Below, piece by piece: positions 7,602 to 18,927 of a DNA stretch of 64,000 nucleotides. The stretch spans positions 5,643,501-5,707,500 of the forward strand of contig NZ_BNEL01000001.1 in the NCBI RefSeq assembly GCF_018327685.1. The letters run 5' to 3'. The stretch comes from Streptomyces sp. TS71-3. GTDB lineage: Bacteria; Actinomycetota; Actinomycetes; Streptomycetales; Streptomycetaceae. Position 1 is the stretch's first letter. Every line of letters begins with the position of its first letter. A program made the position numbers and the translations under genes. The notes below the pieces were generated by a model that saw only the letters and a program-made list of their open reading frames with translations, did no database searches and had not been told where the DNA came from.

Positions 7602-10034
7602 ATGTCACGACACCCCCGCAAAGGGTGGAGACTGATCACGGCGCTCGCCATGATCATTGCTGGCGGGGCCGCGGTCGCCCTCCCCGCCAGCGGCGCGTCA
7701 CAGGACATTCCCGCCGCCGACTACCAGCAGGTGCAACTCGCCGTGGGCCCCGACGAGCTGGGCGAGGCCATGTCGCTTGCGGTGCTGCCCGACCGGTCCG
7801 TCCTGCACACCTCCAGGGACGGCACCCTGCGGCTCACCGACGCCGGCGGCAACACCAAGGTGGCGGCGAAGCTGAACGTCTACAGCCACGACGAGGAGGG
7901 GCTTCAGGGCGTCGCGGCCGACCCGAACTTCGCCCAGAACCGCTTCGTCTACCTGTACTACTCGCCCCGGCTCAGCACCCCGGACGGCGACGCCCCGGTG
8001 AACGGCTCGGCCGCGGACTTCGAGCCTTTCAAGGGGCACCTGAACCTGTCCCGGTTCGTGCTGAAGAGCGACGGCACGCTGGACACGGCGAGCGAGAAGG
8101 TGCTCCTGGAGGTCGGCAACGACCGGGGGCAGTGCTGCCACGTCGGCGGTGACATCGACTTCGACAGCAAGGGCAACCTCCTGCTGACCACGGGCGACGA
8201 CACCAACCCGTTCGAGTCCCAGGGCTACTCGCCGCTGGACGAACGCGGCGACCGCAACCCGCAGTTCGACGCCCAGCGCTCCGCGGGCAACACCAACGAC
8301 CTGCGCGGCAAGCTGCTGCGCATCCACCCGGAGGCGGACGGCAGCTACACGATTCCTCCCGGCAACCTCTTCGCCAAGGGGACGGCGAACACCCGGCCCG
8401 AGATCTACGCCATGGGCTTCCGCAACCCGTTCCGCATGCAGGTCGACAAGGCGACCGACATCGTCTACCTCGGCGACTACGGACCCGACGCGGGCACCAC
8501 GGCCTCCGACCGCGGCCCGGGCGGGCAGGTGGAGTTCGACCGCATCACCAAGGCGGGCAATTTCGGCTGGCCGTACTGCACCGGCACCAACACCTCCAAC
8601 GAGACGTACAACGAGTACACCTTCCCGAGCGGCCCGTCCGGCGCCAAGTACGACTGCGCGGGCGGTCCGACCAACAACTCGCCCCACAACACCGGCCAGC
8701 AGAAGCTGCCGCCGGCCCAGCCCGCCTGGATCCGCTACGGCGGCGACGCCGGCTCCCCGCCGGAGTTCGGCGGCGGCTCCGAGTCCCCGATGGGCGGCCC
8801 GGTCTACCACTACAACGCGAACCTCGACTCCCCGGTGAAGTTCCCCCAGTCGCTGGACGGCAAGTTCTTCGCCGAGGAGTACGGCCGCAAGTGGATCAAG
8901 CCCATCACGATCAACTCCGACGGCTCCCCGGGCACGATCGAGAGCTTCCCGTGGACCGGAACCCAGGTGATGGACTCGGCGTTCGGCCCGGACGGGGCGC
9001 TGTACGTGCTCGACTACGGCACCGGCTCCGGCAACCAGGCCCTGTACCGCATCGAGTACATCGCGGGCACCAACCGCAGCCCGGTCGCCAAGGCGGCCGC
9101 CGACGTCACCTCCGGAAAGACCCCGCTGACCGTGCACTTCTCCTCCGCGGGCAGCGCGGACCCGGAGGGCGAGGCGCTCAGCTACTCCTGGGACTTCGGT
9201 GACGGGCAGACCTCCACCCAGGCCAACCCGACCCACCAGTACACCGATAACGGCACCTTCAGCCCCACGCTCACCGTCAGGGACCCCGAGGGCCTGACCG
9301 GCACCGCGAGCCTCGTCGTCACCGCGGGCAACACCGCCCCCACGGTGAGCCTGACCAGCCCCGTGGACGGCCAGCTCTTCAGCTTCGGTGACACCGTGCC
9401 CTTCTCGGTGCAGGCGAGCGACCCCGAGGACGGCCAGGTCGACTGCAGCAAGGTGAAGGTCACCTACCTGCTCGGCCACGACAGCCACTCGCACCAGATC
9501 AGCACCAAGACGGGCTGCACCGGGTCGTTCCCGCTGCCGACGGACGGCGAGCACGACAGCGCCGCGAACCTCTACGGTGTCTTCGACGCCGAGTACACCG
9601 ACGCAGGCGGCCTGACCACGCACAGCATCAGGAAGCTCCAGCCCAGGCACCGGCAGGGCGAGCACTTCAGCGCCCAGTCCGGCATCCAGATCGCCGGCCA
9701 CGGGGCGGCCGAGGGCGGCAACACCGTCGGCTTCACCGACAACGGCGACTGGATCTCCTTCACGCCCTACGCGCTGGGCAACGCCAAGACGTTCACCGCG
9801 CGCATCGCCTCCGCGGGTCCCGGCGGCACCATCGAGGTGCGGGCCGGCTCCCAGACGGGCACCCTGCTCGGCACCGTGACCGTGCCCTCCACCGGCGACT
9901 GGGAGAACTACCAGGACGTCAGCGGCGACCTGAGTGGCGGCCCCGAGGACACGACCAGCCTCTACCTGGTCTTCAAGGGCCCGTCCGGACAGGGCAACCT
10001 CTTCGACGTCGACTCCTTCACGATCGGCTCCTGA
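7602..10034 (+). CDS. Secreted PQQ-dependent-type sugar dehydrogenase with PKD and CBM6 domains
   Basis: 810 residues. The start at 7602 follows GGAAGGAAAAAG and gives a clean signal peptide (K-G-W-R-L-I-T-A-L-A-M-I then cleavage near residue 31, S-G-A-S). Residues 36-488 form the six-bladed glucose/sorbosone dehydrogenase propeller: E-G-L-Q-G-V-A, H-V-G-G-D-I-D-F-D, G-F-R-N-P-F-R-M, F-G-W-P-Y-C. A PKD domain covers about 490-575 (W-D-F-G-D-G). An Ig-like segment follows, and residues 686-810 are a CBM6 carbohydrate-binding module (V-G-F-T-D-N-G-D-W-I). It should oxidise a sugar or polysaccharide end outside the cell. The next gene begins one base after its stop. Confidence 0.9.
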   Translation: MSRHPRKGWRLITALAMIIAGGAAVALPASGASQDIPAADYQQVQLAVGPDELGEAMSLAVLPDRSVLHTSRDGTLRLTDAGGNTKVAAKLNVYSHDEEGLQGVAADPNFAQNRFVYLYYSPRLSTPDGDAPVNGSAADFEPFKGHLNLSRFVLKSDGTLDTASEKVLLEVGNDRGQCCHVGGDIDFDSKGNLLLTTGDDTNPFESQGYSPLDERGDRNPQFDAQRSAGNTNDLRGKLLRIHPEADGSYTIPPGNLFAKGTANTRPEIYAMGFRNPFRMQVDKATDIVYLGDYGPDAGTTASDRGPGGQVEFDRITKAGNFGWPYCTGTNTSNETYNEYTFPSGPSGAKYDCAGGPTNNSPHNTGQQKLPPAQPAWIRYGGDAGSPPEFGGGSESPMGGPVYHYNANLDSPVKFPQSLDGKFFAEEYGRKWIKPITINSDGSPGTIESFPWTGTQVMDSAFGPDGALYVLDYGTGSGNQALYRIEYIAGTNRSPVAKAAADVTSGKTPLTVHFSSAGSADPEGEALSYSWDFGDGQTSTQANPTHQYTDNGTFSPTLTVRDPEGLTGTASLVVTAGNTAPTVSLTSPVDGQLFSFGDTVPFSVQASDPEDGQVDCSKVKVTYLLGHDSHSHQISTKTGCTGSFPLPTDGEHDSAANLYGVFDAEYTDAGGLTTHSIRKLQPRHRQGEHFSAQSGIQIAGHGAAEGGNTVGFTDNGDWISFTPYALGNAKTFTARIASAGPGGTIEVRAGSQTGTLLGTVTVPSTGDWENYQDVSGDLSGGPEDTTSLYLVFKGPSGQGNLFDVDSFTIGS

Positions 10035-10035
10035 C

Positions 10036-11880
10036 ATGAGACGACCACGCATACGCCGGGCGGAGCCCCGCCCGACCGAGACCGGGCGCCGCGGCCCGGG
10101 CAGAGGCGTCCTGCGCCGGCTCGCCGCCGGCGTCGCCAGCGCCACCGCCCTGGCGCTCGCGGCGATGTTCGCGGCACCCGGCGCGCAGGCCCGCCCGCAC
10201 CCCCACCCCGACGCCGGCTTCGACGTGCTGGTCTTCTCGAAGACCGCGGGGTTCCGGCACGACTCCATCCCGGCCGGCATCACGGCGATCACCCAGCTCG
10301 GCGCGGCGGACGGCTTCACGGTGACGGCCACCGAGGACGCGTCCGCCTTCACCGCCGCCAACCTCGCCCGGTACGAGGCCGTCGTCTTCCTGAGCACCAC
10401 CGGCGACGTCCTCGACGACACCCAGCAGAACGCCTTCCAGGCCTACGTCGAGAACGGCGGCGGCTACGTCGGCGTGCACGCCGCGGCCGACACCGAGTAC
10501 GACTGGCCCTTCTACGGGGCGCTGATGGGCGCCTGGTTCCAGGGGCACCCGGCGCCGCAGCAGGCCACCGTGGTCACCGAGGACCACCACCACCCGGCCA
10601 CGGCCGGCCTGGACGACCGGTGGACCAGGACCGACGAGTGGTACAACTACCGCACGAACCCGCGCGCCGACGTGCACGTGCTCCAGAGCCTGGACGAGTC
10701 CAGCTACAGCGGCGGCACCATGAACGGCGACCACCCCATCACCTGGTGCCACCCGCAGGGCAAGGGACGGTCGTTCTACACGGGCCTCGGCCACACCCAG
10801 GAGTCGTACTCCGAGGCCGCCTTCCGGTCGCTGCTGCTCGGCGGCATCCAGTACGCGGCCGGTGCGGTCGCCGCTGACTGCGCCCCGCCCACCGCCCAGC
10901 AGCCCGGCACACCCTCGCCGGACGTCCACCTCTTCTACTACCCGTGGTACGGCACACCGGAGGTGAACGGAGACTGGCGGCACTGGCAGCAGGGCGGACA
11001 CACCCCGCCAGAGGACATCGGCGCCGACCTCTACCCGAAGCTCGGCCCGTACGACTCCGGTGACGTGGACGGAGCCGTGGCCCAGCACATGAAGTGGGTC
11101 CGGGAGTCCGGCGCCGGGGTCATCGTCTACAGCTGGTGGGGCCGGGGCAGTTACGAGGACACCCTCGCCCGGCGCGTCCTGGACGCCGCCCAGGCCCAGG
11201 GCATCAAAGTGGCCTGGCACATCGAGCCCTACCAGGGCCGCACCGCCGCCTCCGTGGCCGACGACATCCGGTACATCGACGCCACGTACGGCGGCAGTCC
11301 GGCGTTCTACCGGTCCGCGGACCACGGCAACCGGCCCGCGTTCTACGTCTTCGACAGCCTCCAGATCACCGACTGGTCGGCGCTGGACGCGGTGACGGGC
11401 GGCAACATCGTGCTCGCCCAGACCACCGACACCAGCAAGATCAGCCACTTCAACGGCCTGTACACCTACGACGGCATCGCCGGGGCCACCGCGCCCGGCT
11501 GGAAGAACGCCGGCGACTACGCTCGCCAGCACGGCCTGGTGTGGTCGCCGTCGGTGGCACCCGGGTACCTCGACGACCGGGCGGTGCCCGGCAACACCAC
11601 CCCGACCGTGGGCCGCGACAAGGGCGCGACCTACGACCTGGAGTGGTCGAACGCCCTCGACCCCGCCATCGGCGGCTCGCCCACCTGGGTCTCCGTCACC
11701 TCGTTCAACGAGTGGCACGAGGGCAGCGTCATCGAGCCCGCGGCGGCGAACCCGCCCGCGGGCCACGGGTACCAGACCTATGACGGCGCCTACGGCAAGA
11801 CCGGTGCCGCGGCCGAGACCGCCTATCTCGACCGCACCGCGGAATGGGTCGCGAAGTTCGAGGCCACGCGCCAGGACTGA
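10036..11880 (+). CDS. Secreted ThuA domain fused to a GH99-like endo-mannosidase domain
   Basis: 614 residues. A long Arg-rich signal sequence ends near residue 52 (A-P-G-A-Q-A-R). Residues 59-283 are a ThuA (trehalose-utilisation) glutamine-amidotransferase-like domain: V-L-V-F-S-K-T-A-G-F-R-H-D-S-I, G-G-Y-V-G-V-H-A-A-A-D-T, G-L-G-H-T-Q-E-S-Y. A Pro-rich linker leads to a GH99-like barrel from about 295 to 612, opening F-Y-Y-P-W-Y-G, with W-H-I-E-P-Y-Q-G near 394 and S-F-N-E-W-H-E-G near 556. The acidic residues in those last two motifs match the catalytic region of endo-alpha-mannosidases. Coupled to the upstream dehydrogenase, it suggests extracellular processing of a mannose-containing or related glycan. 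Confidence 0.82.
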   Translation: MRRPRIRRAEPRPTETGRRGPGRGVLRRLAAGVASATALALAAMFAAPGAQARPHPHPDAGFDVLVFSKTAGFRHDSIPAGITAITQLGAADGFTVTATEDASAFTAANLARYEAVVFLSTTGDVLDDTQQNAFQAYVENGGGYVGVHAAADTEYDWPFYGALMGAWFQGHPAPQQATVVTEDHHHPATAGLDDRWTRTDEWYNYRTNPRADVHVLQSLDESSYSGGTMNGDHPITWCHPQGKGRSFYTGLGHTQESYSEAAFRSLLLGGIQYAAGAVAADCAPPTAQQPGTPSPDVHLFYYPWYGTPEVNGDWRHWQQGGHTPPEDIGADLYPKLGPYDSGDVDGAVAQHMKWVRESGAGVIVYSWWGRGSYEDTLARRVLDAAQAQGIKVAWHIEPYQGRTAASVADDIRYIDATYGGSPAFYRSADHGNRPAFYVFDSLQITDWSALDAVTGGNIVLAQTTDTSKISHFNGLYTYDGIAGATAPGWKNAGDYARQHGLVWSPSVAPGYLDDRAVPGNTTPTVGRDKGATYDLEWSNALDPAIGGSPTWVSVTSFNEWHEGSVIEPAAANPPAGHGYQTYDGAYGKTGAAAETAYLDRTAEWVAKFEATRQD

Positions 11881-11897
11881 CCCGGACCGCTGGGGGG

Positions 11898-11931
11898 CGG
11901 CCGCCGGGGCCCTGATGGGCACCGGCGGCCG
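11898..11931. terminator. Terminator hairpin between convergent genes
   Basis: A 10-bp perfect inverted repeat (11898-11907 with 11922-11931) starts 18 bases after the ThuA-GH99 stop. It faces the convergent VOC gene. Confidence 0.55.
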
Positions 11932-11955
11932 TCTCCGGCGTTCCGCCGAGAGGGC

Positions 11956-12372
11956 TCAGGCCCCGCGGGGCTGGTTGAAGCGCAACAGGTTGCCGGCGGG
12001 GTCGCGGAAGGCGCAGTCGCGGACGCCGTAGGGCTGGTCCATGGGCTCCTGGACCACCTCGCCGCCCGCGGCGCTGATGCTCCGGAACGTGGCGTCGCAG
12101 TCGTCCGTGGTGAAGATGACGGCGCGCAGCAGGCCCTTGGCGAGCAGCTCCGCCATGGCCCGCCTGTCGTCCGGCGAGGCGTTCGGGTCGGCGAGGGGCG
12201 GTTCGAGGACGATGCTCACCTCCGGCTGCGAGGGTGCTCCGACGGTCACCCAGCGCATCCCCTCGAACCCGACGTCGTTGCGCACCTCAAGGCCGAGCAC
12301 GTCGCGGTAGAAGGCGATCGCCTTGTCGTGGTCGTCCACGGCGATGAAGCAGGTGGAAAGGCTGATGTCCAT
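11956..12372 (-). CDS. VOC (glyoxalase/bleomycin-resistance fold) protein, copy A
   Basis: 138 residues, one complete VOC module pair: a beta-alpha-beta start (F-I-A-V-D-D-H-D-K-A-I-A-F-Y-R-D-V-L-G-L-E-V) and a second half ending D-P-A-G-N-L-L-R-F. Metal-ligand positions are partly kept. The protein is closely similar to copy B at 12992-13402 (shared [21 protein letters not shown]), so the two arose by local duplication around the AraC regulator. The biochemical role of this subgroup is unknown; resistance or small-molecule binding is possible. Confidence 0.85.
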   Translation of the reverse strand: MDISLSTCFIAVDDHDKAIAFYRDVLGLEVRNDVGFEGMRWVTVGAPSQPEVSIVLEPPLADPNASPDDRRAMAELLAKGLLRAVIFTTDDCDATFRSISAAGGEVVQEPMDQPYGVRDCAFRDPAGNLLRFNQPRGA

Positions 12373-12382
12373 GCCGCTCACG

Positions 12383-12811
12383 CTACGGCTGGGCGACGGC
12401 ACCCGCCCGCGGGTTCCTGACCGGCCGCGTGTGGATCTTGGCGATGCACGCCGGGATGGCGGCGCCGTGATCATGGCTGCGGGCCCGGTAGGCGCTCGGG
12501 CTCTCGCCCACCAGCTGGGTGAAGCGCGAGCTGAAGGACCCCAGCGACGTACAGCCCACCGCGAAGCAGACCTCGGTCACCGACAGGTCGCCGCGCCGCA
12601 GCAGCGCCTTGGCCCGCTCGATGCGCCGGGTCATCAGGTAGCTGTACGGCGACTCGCCGAAGGCGGCGCGGAAGCTGCGGGAGAAGTGGCCCGGGGACAT
12701 CAGCGCGTCGTGTGCCAGAGCGGGCACGTCGAGCGGCTGCGCGTAGTCGCGGTCCATCCGGTCGCGCGCCCGCCGCAGCCGGACGAGGCCGTCGAGGTCC
12801 TGCCGTTTCAC
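12383..12811 (-). CDS. AraC-family transcriptional regulator, single-domain form
   Basis: 142 residues from a GTG at 12811; the sequence upstream in frame is Arg/Pro-rich and not protein-like. It is essentially only the AraC DNA-binding domain with two helix-turn-helix motifs: D-V-P-A-L-A-H-D-A-L-M-S-P-G-H-F-S-R-S-F, then S-V-T-E-V-C-F-A-V-G-C and the signature S-L-G-S-F-S-S-R-F-T-Q-L-V-G-E-S-P. There is no ligand-binding domain, so activity may depend on a partner. It lies 10 bases upstream of VOC copy A on the same strand and divergent from VOC copy B. It probably controls both. Confidence 0.85.
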   Translation of the reverse strand: MKRQDLDGLVRLRRARDRMDRDYAQPLDVPALAHDALMSPGHFSRSFRAAFGESPYSYLMTRRIERAKALLRRGDLSVTEVCFAVGCTSLGSFSSRFTQLVGESPSAYRARSHDHGAAIPACIAKIHTRPVRNPRAGAVAQP

Positions 12812-12991
12812 CGCACCAGTCTCCCACAGCGCCGGGGACCCGGACCGGGGAAGGCCACGGGCGGCGCGAGCGGGGAAGAGCGAGGCCGGAGCGGGCCGGG
12901 AGAGCGGCCGAGCCGCGCACCCCGCGGCCGGGCCCATACCGGTCAGGAATGGAGAAGCGCCGGTCATCGGGCCGTACCTAGGGTGACGGCC

Positions 12992-13402
12992 ATGGACATC
13001 ACCATTCATTCGAGCTTCCTCCCGCACACCGACCCCGACGCGTCCGTGGCCTTCTACCGCGACATCCTGGGCTTCGAGGTCCGCCTGGACGTCGGCAAGG
13101 GCGCGATGCGCTGGATCACGGTCGGCCCCGCCGGCCGGCCCGGCACGTCGATCGTCCTGGAGCCGCCCGTCGCCGACCCCGGCACCGGCGACGACGAGCG
13201 CCGCACCGTCCTGGAGATGATGGCCAAGGGCACCTATGCCCGCGTCATCCTGGCCACCGCCGATCTCGACGCCACCTTCGCACGGGTGCGGGCCGGCGGC
13301 GCCGAGGTCGTCCAGGAGCCCACCGACCAGCCGTACGGCATCCGCGACTGTGCCTTCCGCGATCCCGCGGGCAACATGATCCGCATCAACGAGGTCCGCT
13401 GA
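12992..13402 (+). CDS. VOC (glyoxalase/bleomycin-resistance fold) protein, copy B
   Basis: 136 residues, paralogue of the gene at 11956-12372. It has the same VOC pattern ([35 protein letters not shown]). The start at 12992 gives M-D-I-T-I, parallel to M-D-I-S-L in copy A. It is divergently transcribed from the AraC regulator across a 180-base gap. Confidence 0.85.
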   Translation: MDITIHSSFLPHTDPDASVAFYRDILGFEVRLDVGKGAMRWITVGPAGRPGTSIVLEPPVADPGTGDDERRTVLEMMAKGTYARVILATADLDATFARVRAGGAEVVQEPTDQPYGIRDCAFRDPAGNMIRINEVR

Positions 13403-13527
13403 GCGTCCGGCGATCGCGTCGCGGAGCGCATGCGGGGCCCGGCCGGGAGCCGGCGCGGCGGCCACCGGGCCGGTCCGAGGCCCCGGCCGGGCGCGCACCC
13501 GACCGGCGCCGCCGGCCGGGAGGGCGG

Positions 13528-13630
13528 TTACCGTTGCGCGACGGAGCCGCCGGAGAGGAATCGGACGAACTTCTCGAAGCTGGTCGGATCGACCCAGGTG
13601 ACGCCGGCCGGCCGCGAAGGCGGCCCGCCC
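13528..13630 (-). pseudogene. Possible gene remnant (C-terminal end of an unknown protein)
   Basis: Reading the minus strand down to a TAA at 13528-13530 gives a protein-like tail: [20 protein letters not shown]. This has far more balanced composition than shadow frames in this DNA. No start codon is found upstream before the UvrA-like gene, so if real it is a truncated relic. I do not recognise the family. Confidence 0.3.
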
Positions 13631-13646
13631 GAGAGATGGAGAGACG

Positions 13647-16037
<2,391 letters not shown>

Positions 16038-16242
16038 CCCGGAACCCCTGGCCCACGAACGGCGATTGACCGGGCGGCGGGGTCCCAGCCCGCCTTCGCG
16101 CCTGAGCGCGGCTCGCCGGACAGGCTGCCGGACACGCCGGGGACTCCGCCGTCGTCGCCAGGAGGCCGGGCGCCGGTTCGGCCATCCGCCCGGTGGAGTC
16201 CACCCTCGACGAGGTGGTCGGGGCAGAGGGAGGATGCCGGCC

Positions 16243-16386
16243 ATGAGCCAGGAGATCCCCCGCCAGGGGCTGCCGTACGAGGACCTGCCGGTGGGACTCT
16301 CGTTCCGGGGTCCCGTCAGGACGGTCACGGACGGACTCGCCGCGCACCGCATGCGGACGCTGCTCGCCGCGGGAGGCCCCGCATGA
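16243..16386 (+). pseudogene. Short coupled ORF resembling the N-terminus of a MaoC-like dehydratase
   Basis: 47 residues from ATG at 16243, with GGGAGG correctly spaced upstream. The segment G-L-P-Y-E-D-L-P-V-G-L-S-F-R-G-P-V-R-T-V-T matches the usual start of MaoC-type (hot-dog fold) dehydratases. The protein then stops after a short unrelated tail, so it is probably what is left after an internal deletion. Its TGA overlaps the ATG of the kinase gene (ATGA at 16383-16386). Translation of this relic may therefore still be needed to load ribosomes onto the kinase message. Confidence 0.5.
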
Positions 16387-17795
16387 GCTTCACGGCGCGG
16401 CTCGACGCGCTGCCCGGTGTCCGGGCGGTGCCCGCGGAGCAGGTGCGGCAGGCGCTCCGGACGGCAGCGCGGGTCGCGTTCCTCGACGACGACCCGACCG
16501 GCACGCAGACCGTGCGGGACCTTCCGGTGCTGACGCGCTGGAGCGTCGAGGACGTGCGCTGGGCGCTGCGGCAGGACACGGCCGGCTTCTTCGTCCTCAC
16601 CAACACCCGAAGCCTCGCCCCGGAACAGGCGGCGGAACGCGACCGCGAGGTCGTCGGGGCCTGCCTCGCGGCGGCCGAGGAGGAGGGGGTGCGGCTGGTC
16701 CTCGCGAGCCGCGGCGACTCCACCCTGCGCGGGCACTTCCCCCTTGAGACGGACGTGATCGGCGAGGTGATCGCGGACCGCGGAGGGAGAGTCGACGGGG
16801 TCGTGCTGGCCCCCGCCTACACCGACGCGGGCCGGGTGACCGTGGACGGGGTGCACTGGCTGCGGTCGCCCGACGGGCTCGTGCCGGTGGCCGACAGCGA
16901 GTTCGCCCGGGACGCCACCTTCGGATTCCGGTCGTCGAGGCTCGCCGACTGGGTGGCCGAGAAGAGCGCGGGACGCATCCCGGCCGACCGTGTCACCGCT
17001 CTGACCATCGACGCCATCCGCCGGGGCACCACCGAGAGCCTGCGCGAGCGCCTGGCAGGCGTGCGCGGCGGGCGCGTCGCCGTGCTGGACGCCGTCGAGG
17101 ACGACGACCTGCGGGCGGCCGTCCTCGCCATCCTCGCGGAGGAGGAGTCCGGCGCCTCGTTCGTGTACCGGATCGGCCCCTCCTTCGTCCGGGCCCGGGT
17201 CGGCCAGGCGGCGCACCCGCCGCTCGCACCGGAGTGGCTCGCGGCGCTGACCCGGACCGGCACGCACGGGCTCCTCGTCGTCGGATCCCATGTGGGGCTG
17301 ACGAGCGGCCAGCTCGCCCGGCTCGCCGAACGGCGCCCCTTCACCGCGGTGGAGCTGGACGTGCCGGCGGTCCTCGACGACGAGCGCGCCGAGGACCACA
17401 TCAGCGCTGCCGTCGCGGCCGCCACGGCGGCGCTCGGCGACGGCCTCGTCGTGCTGAGCACCTCCAGGACCCTGGTCAGGGGCGACGACGAGGCGGCCAG
17501 CCTCGGCATCGCGCGCCGGGTGAGCGCCGCGCTCACGCAGGCCGCCGGCCGGATCGTCGCGGCGCGCCGCCCGGCGTTCGTCGTGGCGAAGGGGGGCATC
17601 ACCTCGTCGGACGTGGCCACCGGCGCCCTGGGCATCGACCGGGCGTGGGCACGCGGCTCGCTGCTGCCCGGGATCGTCTCGCTCTGGGAGCCGGTGGCCG
17701 GGCCCGCGGTGGGACTGCCGTACGTGGTCTTCGCCGGCAACGTCGGCGACCGGGACTCGCTGGCGGACGTGGTCGAGCGCCTGGAGCAGGCATGA
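16383..17795 (+). CDS. otnK: Four-carbon acid sugar kinase family protein (3-oxo-tetronate kinase-like)
   Basis: 470 residues, full length for the former DUF1537 family. The N-terminal substrate domain starts with F-L-D-D-D-P-T-G-T-Q-T at 33-43, the family signature. The C-terminal nucleotide domain ends with V-A-K-G-G-I-T-S-S-D-V-A, the conserved glycine-rich phosphate loop, and V-F-A-G-N-V-G-D. OtnK-type members phosphorylate 3-oxo-tetronates with ATP. Pairing with a DenD-like dehydrogenase at 17938 supports a D-erythronate-type pathway. The decarboxylase (OtnC) and isomerase (OtnI) are not nearby, so the pathway is incomplete here. Symbol assigned by family and context only. Confidence 0.72.
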   Translation: MSFTARLDALPGVRAVPAEQVRQALRTAARVAFLDDDPTGTQTVRDLPVLTRWSVEDVRWALRQDTAGFFVLTNTRSLAPEQAAERDREVVGACLAAAEEEGVRLVLASRGDSTLRGHFPLETDVIGEVIADRGGRVDGVVLAPAYTDAGRVTVDGVHWLRSPDGLVPVADSEFARDATFGFRSSRLADWVAEKSAGRIPADRVTALTIDAIRRGTTESLRERLAGVRGGRVAVLDAVEDDDLRAAVLAILAEEESGASFVYRIGPSFVRARVGQAAHPPLAPEWLAALTRTGTHGLLVVGSHVGLTSGQLARLAERRPFTAVELDVPAVLDDERAEDHISAAVAAATAALGDGLVVLSTSRTLVRGDDEAASLGIARRVSAALTQAAGRIVAARRPAFVVAKGGITSSDVATGALGIDRAWARGSLLPGIVSLWEPVAGPAVGLPYVVFAGNVGDRDSLADVVERLEQA

Positions 17796-17938
17796 GTTCC
17801 CCGCGCCGCCCGCCGGCCGCCCGGACGGAGCGGCCCGTCCGGCCCGCGCGCCGCACGGCACGCGCCGGCGGCACCTCACGCGTGACCCCGCCGCATCGCC
17901 ACCGGCCCACCGGGGCCGGGGAAGGGATGGTCCCCTGA
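17792..17938 (+). CDS. 48-codon overlapping ORF of doubtful reality
   Basis: This ORF starts within the kinase stop (ATGA at 17792-17795) and ends inside the start of the next gene (TGATG at 17936-17940). The predicted 48 residues are Arg/Pro-rich without any fold signature. It may only be a reading bridge that couples translation of the two flanking genes, or a relic. Reported because both overlaps are exact. Confidence 0.25.
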   Translation: MSSPRRPPAARTERPVRPARRTARAGGTSRVTPPHRHRPTGAGEGMVP

Positions 17939-18927
17939 TGAGCACACGAGTCGTCATCACCGGAGGCGCGGGCTTCCTCGGCTCGCTCCTCGCGCGCCGG
18001 CTGCTGGCGTCGCCCATCGCCCTGGACGGCGCGCGGCCAGCGGATGTCGACGAGCTGGTCCTGCTCGACCTGGTCGCCCCGCCGGCCGACCTCGCCGCGG
18101 ACGAGCGGGTACGGCCCGTCTCCGGCGGGCTGGAGGCCGCCGTCGCCGAACTCGGCGAGGCATCGGCCGTGTTCCACCTCGCCGGCGTGGTCAGCGGCGC
18201 CGCCGAGGCGGACTTCGACCTCGGCATGCACACCAACCTCGACGGGACCCGCGCGCTGCTGGAGTACGCACGGCGGCACCGGGTGCCCCCAGTGCTCGTC
18301 TTCTCCAGCTCGCTGGCCGTGTTCGGCAGCGATCCGGCGCTCGGGCCGATCGGCGTCGTAGACGACGACACCCTGCCGAGGCCGCAGTCCAGCTACGGCG
18401 TCCAGAAGTTCATCGGCGAGCAACTGGTCGCGGACTACACGCGCAAGGGCTTCGTCCGGGGCCGCTCCGTGCGGCTGATGACGGTGTCCGTGCGGCCCGG
18501 CAGACCCAACGCGGCGGCGTCGGGCTTCCTCTCCGGGATCATCCGCGAACCGCTCGCCGGCCGGCGGGCCGTCTGCCCCGTACCGCCCGACACCCCGATC
18601 GCGCTGTCCTCGCCCCGGCGCACCCTGGACGGCATCCTGCGCGCAGCCGAGGCCGGCGAGACGGCCTGGGGCAGCCGCACGGCGATGAACCTCCCCGCGC
18701 TCACCACCACCCCCCGCGAGATGGCGGCCGCCCTCGACCGCGTCGCCGGCAGCGGCACCAGCGAGCTGATCGACTGGGCCGAGGACGCCACCGCCGGCTC
18801 GATCGTGGGCAGCTGGCCCGCGGAGTTCCGCACCCCCCGTGCGCACGGGCTGGGCCTGGCCGCCGAGACGTCGTTCGACGACATCGTGCGCGCCTACCTC
18901 ACCGACAACCCGGGGGCGAGATCATGA
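17938..18927 (+). CDS. denD: NAD-dependent epimerase/dehydratase, D-erythronate dehydrogenase-like
   Basis: 329 residues, extended short-chain dehydrogenase. The Rossmann motif is G-G-A-G-F-L-G at 9-15; the catalytic set is Ser124/125 with Tyr153-X3-Lys157 (S-S-Y-G-V-Q-K). The combination of S-S-S-L-A-V-F-G, S-V-R-L-M-T-V-S-V-R-P-G and adjacency to an OtnK-like kinase is characteristic of DenD, which oxidises D-erythronate at C2/C3 before phosphorylation. Sugar-epimerase activity remains an alternative. The gene overlaps the preceding ORF by one base. Confidence 0.75.
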   Translation: MSTRVVITGGAGFLGSLLARRLLASPIALDGARPADVDELVLLDLVAPPADLAADERVRPVSGGLEAAVAELGEASAVFHLAGVVSGAAEADFDLGMHTNLDGTRALLEYARRHRVPPVLVFSSSLAVFGSDPALGPIGVVDDDTLPRPQSSYGVQKFIGEQLVADYTRKGFVRGRSVRLMTVSVRPGRPNAAASGFLSGIIREPLAGRRAVCPVPPDTPIALSSPRRTLDGILRAAEAGETAWGSRTAMNLPALTTTPREMAAALDRVAGSGTSELIDWAEDATAGSIVGSWPAEFRTPRAHGLGLAAETSFDDIVRAYLTDNPGARS

